From Humisphaera sp. (GTDB lineage: Bacteria; Planctomycetota; Phycisphaerae; Tepidisphaerales; Tepidisphaeraceae): a DNA stretch of 7,660 nucleotides. The notes under the pieces are model-generated. The model was not told the origin of the DNA. It did not search any database and saw only the letters and a list, made by a program, of their open reading frames with translations. Made by a program: the position numbers and the translations under genes. Of this stretch, positions 6,763-7,660 are shown one piece after another. The stretch is taken from NCBI GenBank assembly GCA_025351525.1, contig JANXVV010000566.1, forward strand, positions 1 to 7,660. The letters run 5' to 3'. How positions within the stretch are numbered: the first letter of the stretch is position 1; every line of letters starts with the position of its first letter.

Positions 6763-6791
6763 CGTAGCATGAGCTACCAGCCTATGCTACG
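6763..6791. repeat. 29-base palindromic unit related to the 1214-1277 repeat
   Basis: CGTAGCATGAGCT (6763-6775), loop ACC, AGCCTATGCTACG (6779-6791) form a hairpin of 12 pairs including one G-T, with one A-C mismatch. Its first 24 bases match 1214-1237 with two differences, so both belong to one repeat family. It lies between convergent transcription units (the sorting-signal protein and the GH3 gene). No T-run follows on either strand, so it is not an intrinsic terminator. Confidence 0.8.
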
Positions 6792-6850
6792 AAAGCCTAC
6801 ACCTTTTTTTCAGCGAGCCCTGAGAGAAATCTCTGTACTATGTTGCATTC

Positions 6851-6870
6851 AGCCGTGCCCCATCCGTGGC
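6851..6870 (-). repeat. Inverted copy of the CACGGAT-type repeat
   Basis: On the minus strand this reads GCCACGGATGGGGCACGGCT, matching 6691-6707 apart from one extra G. Together the two copies bracket 6708-6850, which contains the GTAGCAT palindrome, giving a nested inverted-repeat structure of about 180 bases. Confidence 0.7.
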
Positions 6871-6889
6871 AATTCTCCTCTTCGCTTGC

Positions 6890-7660
6890 TCACCGGCCTG
6901 CTATGACCTCCAGCTTTCCCCGGCCGCGGATGTCTTCCGAAGAACTGCCCACCCACACGTCATACTCCCCCTGCTCCGTCAGAAACCCGTGACTCTTCAC
7001 ATCGTAAAACGCCAGCTTTGCCGCTGGAAGTTCGAGGGACACCGTCTTCGTTTCGCCCGGATTCAACGTCAGACGCTTGAAACCGCGCAGCTCTTTGGCT
7101 GGCCTTTTGACGCTGCTGATCTGTTGATGAACGTAAAGCTGAACGACTTCATCTCCCGCCCGCTCACCGGTGTTTTTCACATCGACGCGGACCGTCACGT
7201 TGCCGTCCGCTGCAACTTTCTCGCTCGACAGATGGATCGGACCATATTCAAACGACGTGTAGCTCGATCCATGCCCGAACGGAAAGAGCGCCTTGCCGTT
7301 CAGATACAGGTACGTGAAACCTTTCGTCACATCGTATTCATCCTGACCCGGAACCTGCTCGCCCGACTGATAGACCGTCAACGGCAACCGGCCGGCGGGG
7401 TTCACGTTGCCGAAAATGACATCCGCAATCGCATCGCCGCCTTCCTCACCGTTCCACCAGGCCTCGATCATCGCCGGCGCATGTTCCGCAATCCAGGGCA
7501 CCGCCAGCGGGCCGGCGTTCATCTCCACCACGATCGTTTTCGGATTGGCCGCCAGAACCGCCTTCACCAGTTGCTCCTGATTGCCGGGAAGTTCCAGCTT
7601 CGCGCGATCATGGCCCTCGGCTTCGATGTCCAGATTCGTCCCCACAAACACGATCGCCAC
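6890..7660 (-). CDS. Glycoside hydrolase family 3 (beta-glucosidase/xylosidase-like), C-terminal part; 5' end outside window
   Basis: 257 codons including the stop, open at the right edge; the first codon in view is GTG inside a conserved strand (AIVFVG), so the true start lies beyond 7660. Visible parts are the end of the GH3 C-terminal alpha/beta domain and the following Fn3-like domain. Landmarks: IEAEGHDR and LPGNQEQLV (residues 12-32), WWNGEEGGDAIADVIFG (68-84), NPAGRLPLT (87-95), FPFGHGSSYTSFEY (126-139), then an Fn3-like sandwich (about 153-252) with VKNTGERAGDEVVQLYV and ELRGFKRLTLNPGET. The nucleophile aspartate resides in the N-terminal barrel outside the window. Such enzymes release terminal beta-linked glucose or xylose from oligosaccharides, commonly in the periplasm. 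No intrinsic terminator is seen after the stop; repeats follow. There is no evidence it belongs functionally to the exosortase locus. Exact substrate cannot be assigned. Confidence 0.95.
   Translation of the reverse strand: MAIVFVGTNLDIEAEGHDRAKLELPGNQEQLVKAVLAANPKTIVVEMNAGPLAVPWIAEHAPAMIEAWWNGEEGGDAIADVIFGNVNPAGRLPLTVYQSGEQVPGQDEYDVTKGFTYLYLNGKALFPFGHGSSYTSFEYGPIHLSSEKVAADGNVTVRVDVKNTGERAGDEVVQLYVHQQISSVKRPAKELRGFKRLTLNPGETKTVSLELPAAKLAFYDVKSHGFLTEQGEYDVWVGSSSEDIRGRGKLEVIAGR

Noticed and set aside
6823..6834. AGAGAAATCTCT palindrome as a terminator for the GH3 gene
   Set aside because: Short AT-containing stem with no T-run following on the minus strand.

Overview
The window reads as chromosomal DNA of a GC-rich Gram-negative bacterium with an exosortase / PEP-CTERM-type protein-sorting and exopolysaccharide locus. 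A Planctomycetota origin (Phycisphaerae-like) is my best guess. It rests on the DTGP-type Walker B of the polysaccharide kinase, a VPLP-like rather than VPEP sorting signal, and dispersed GTAGCATGGGCTACC-type and CACGGAT-type repeats. This is inference from pattern memory, not a database result; other PVC-group or proteobacterial hosts are not excluded.

Layout. Positions 1-1184 (minus): 5' part of a membrane-anchored TPR protein running off the left edge. 1185-1331: spacer dominated by a 64-base inverted repeat. 1332-3806 (minus): a large fused Wzz polysaccharide co-polymerase / BY-kinase-type ATPase carrying an unexpected MshEN/T2SSE_N-like insert. 3803-4471 (minus): EpsI-family (DUF3485) protein. 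4465-5415 (minus): exosortase with its Cys/Arg/His triad. 5416-5826: divergent, AT-richer intergenic region. 5827-6597 (plus): secreted protein with a C-terminal TPLPSAAW sorting signal, followed by a strong intrinsic terminator at 6629-6659. 6660-6889: repeat-rich spacer. 6890-7660 (minus): C-terminal part of a family 3 glycoside hydrolase running off the right edge.

How the genes fit together. Exosortase, EpsI and the Wzz/kinase are tightly overlapped (7-base and 4-base overlaps) and form one minus-strand operon; the TPR gene probably belongs to it, after a 147-base gap holding the hairpin. The exosortase should process the tripartite C-terminus of the exported protein encoded divergently next door. 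Wzz/kinase plus TPR proteins are typical partners of exosortase loci, in which sorting is linked to exopolysaccharide export. The glycosyltransferases expected of such a locus are not in the window. The GH3 enzyme looks like an unrelated neighbour separated by repeats.

The most notable observation is the tandem MshEN-like motif pair (a fold known to bind cyclic di-GMP in MshE-type ATPases) placed inside the nucleotide-binding core of the Wzz/BY-kinase, between Walker A' and Walker B. This could connect a second messenger directly to polysaccharide export.
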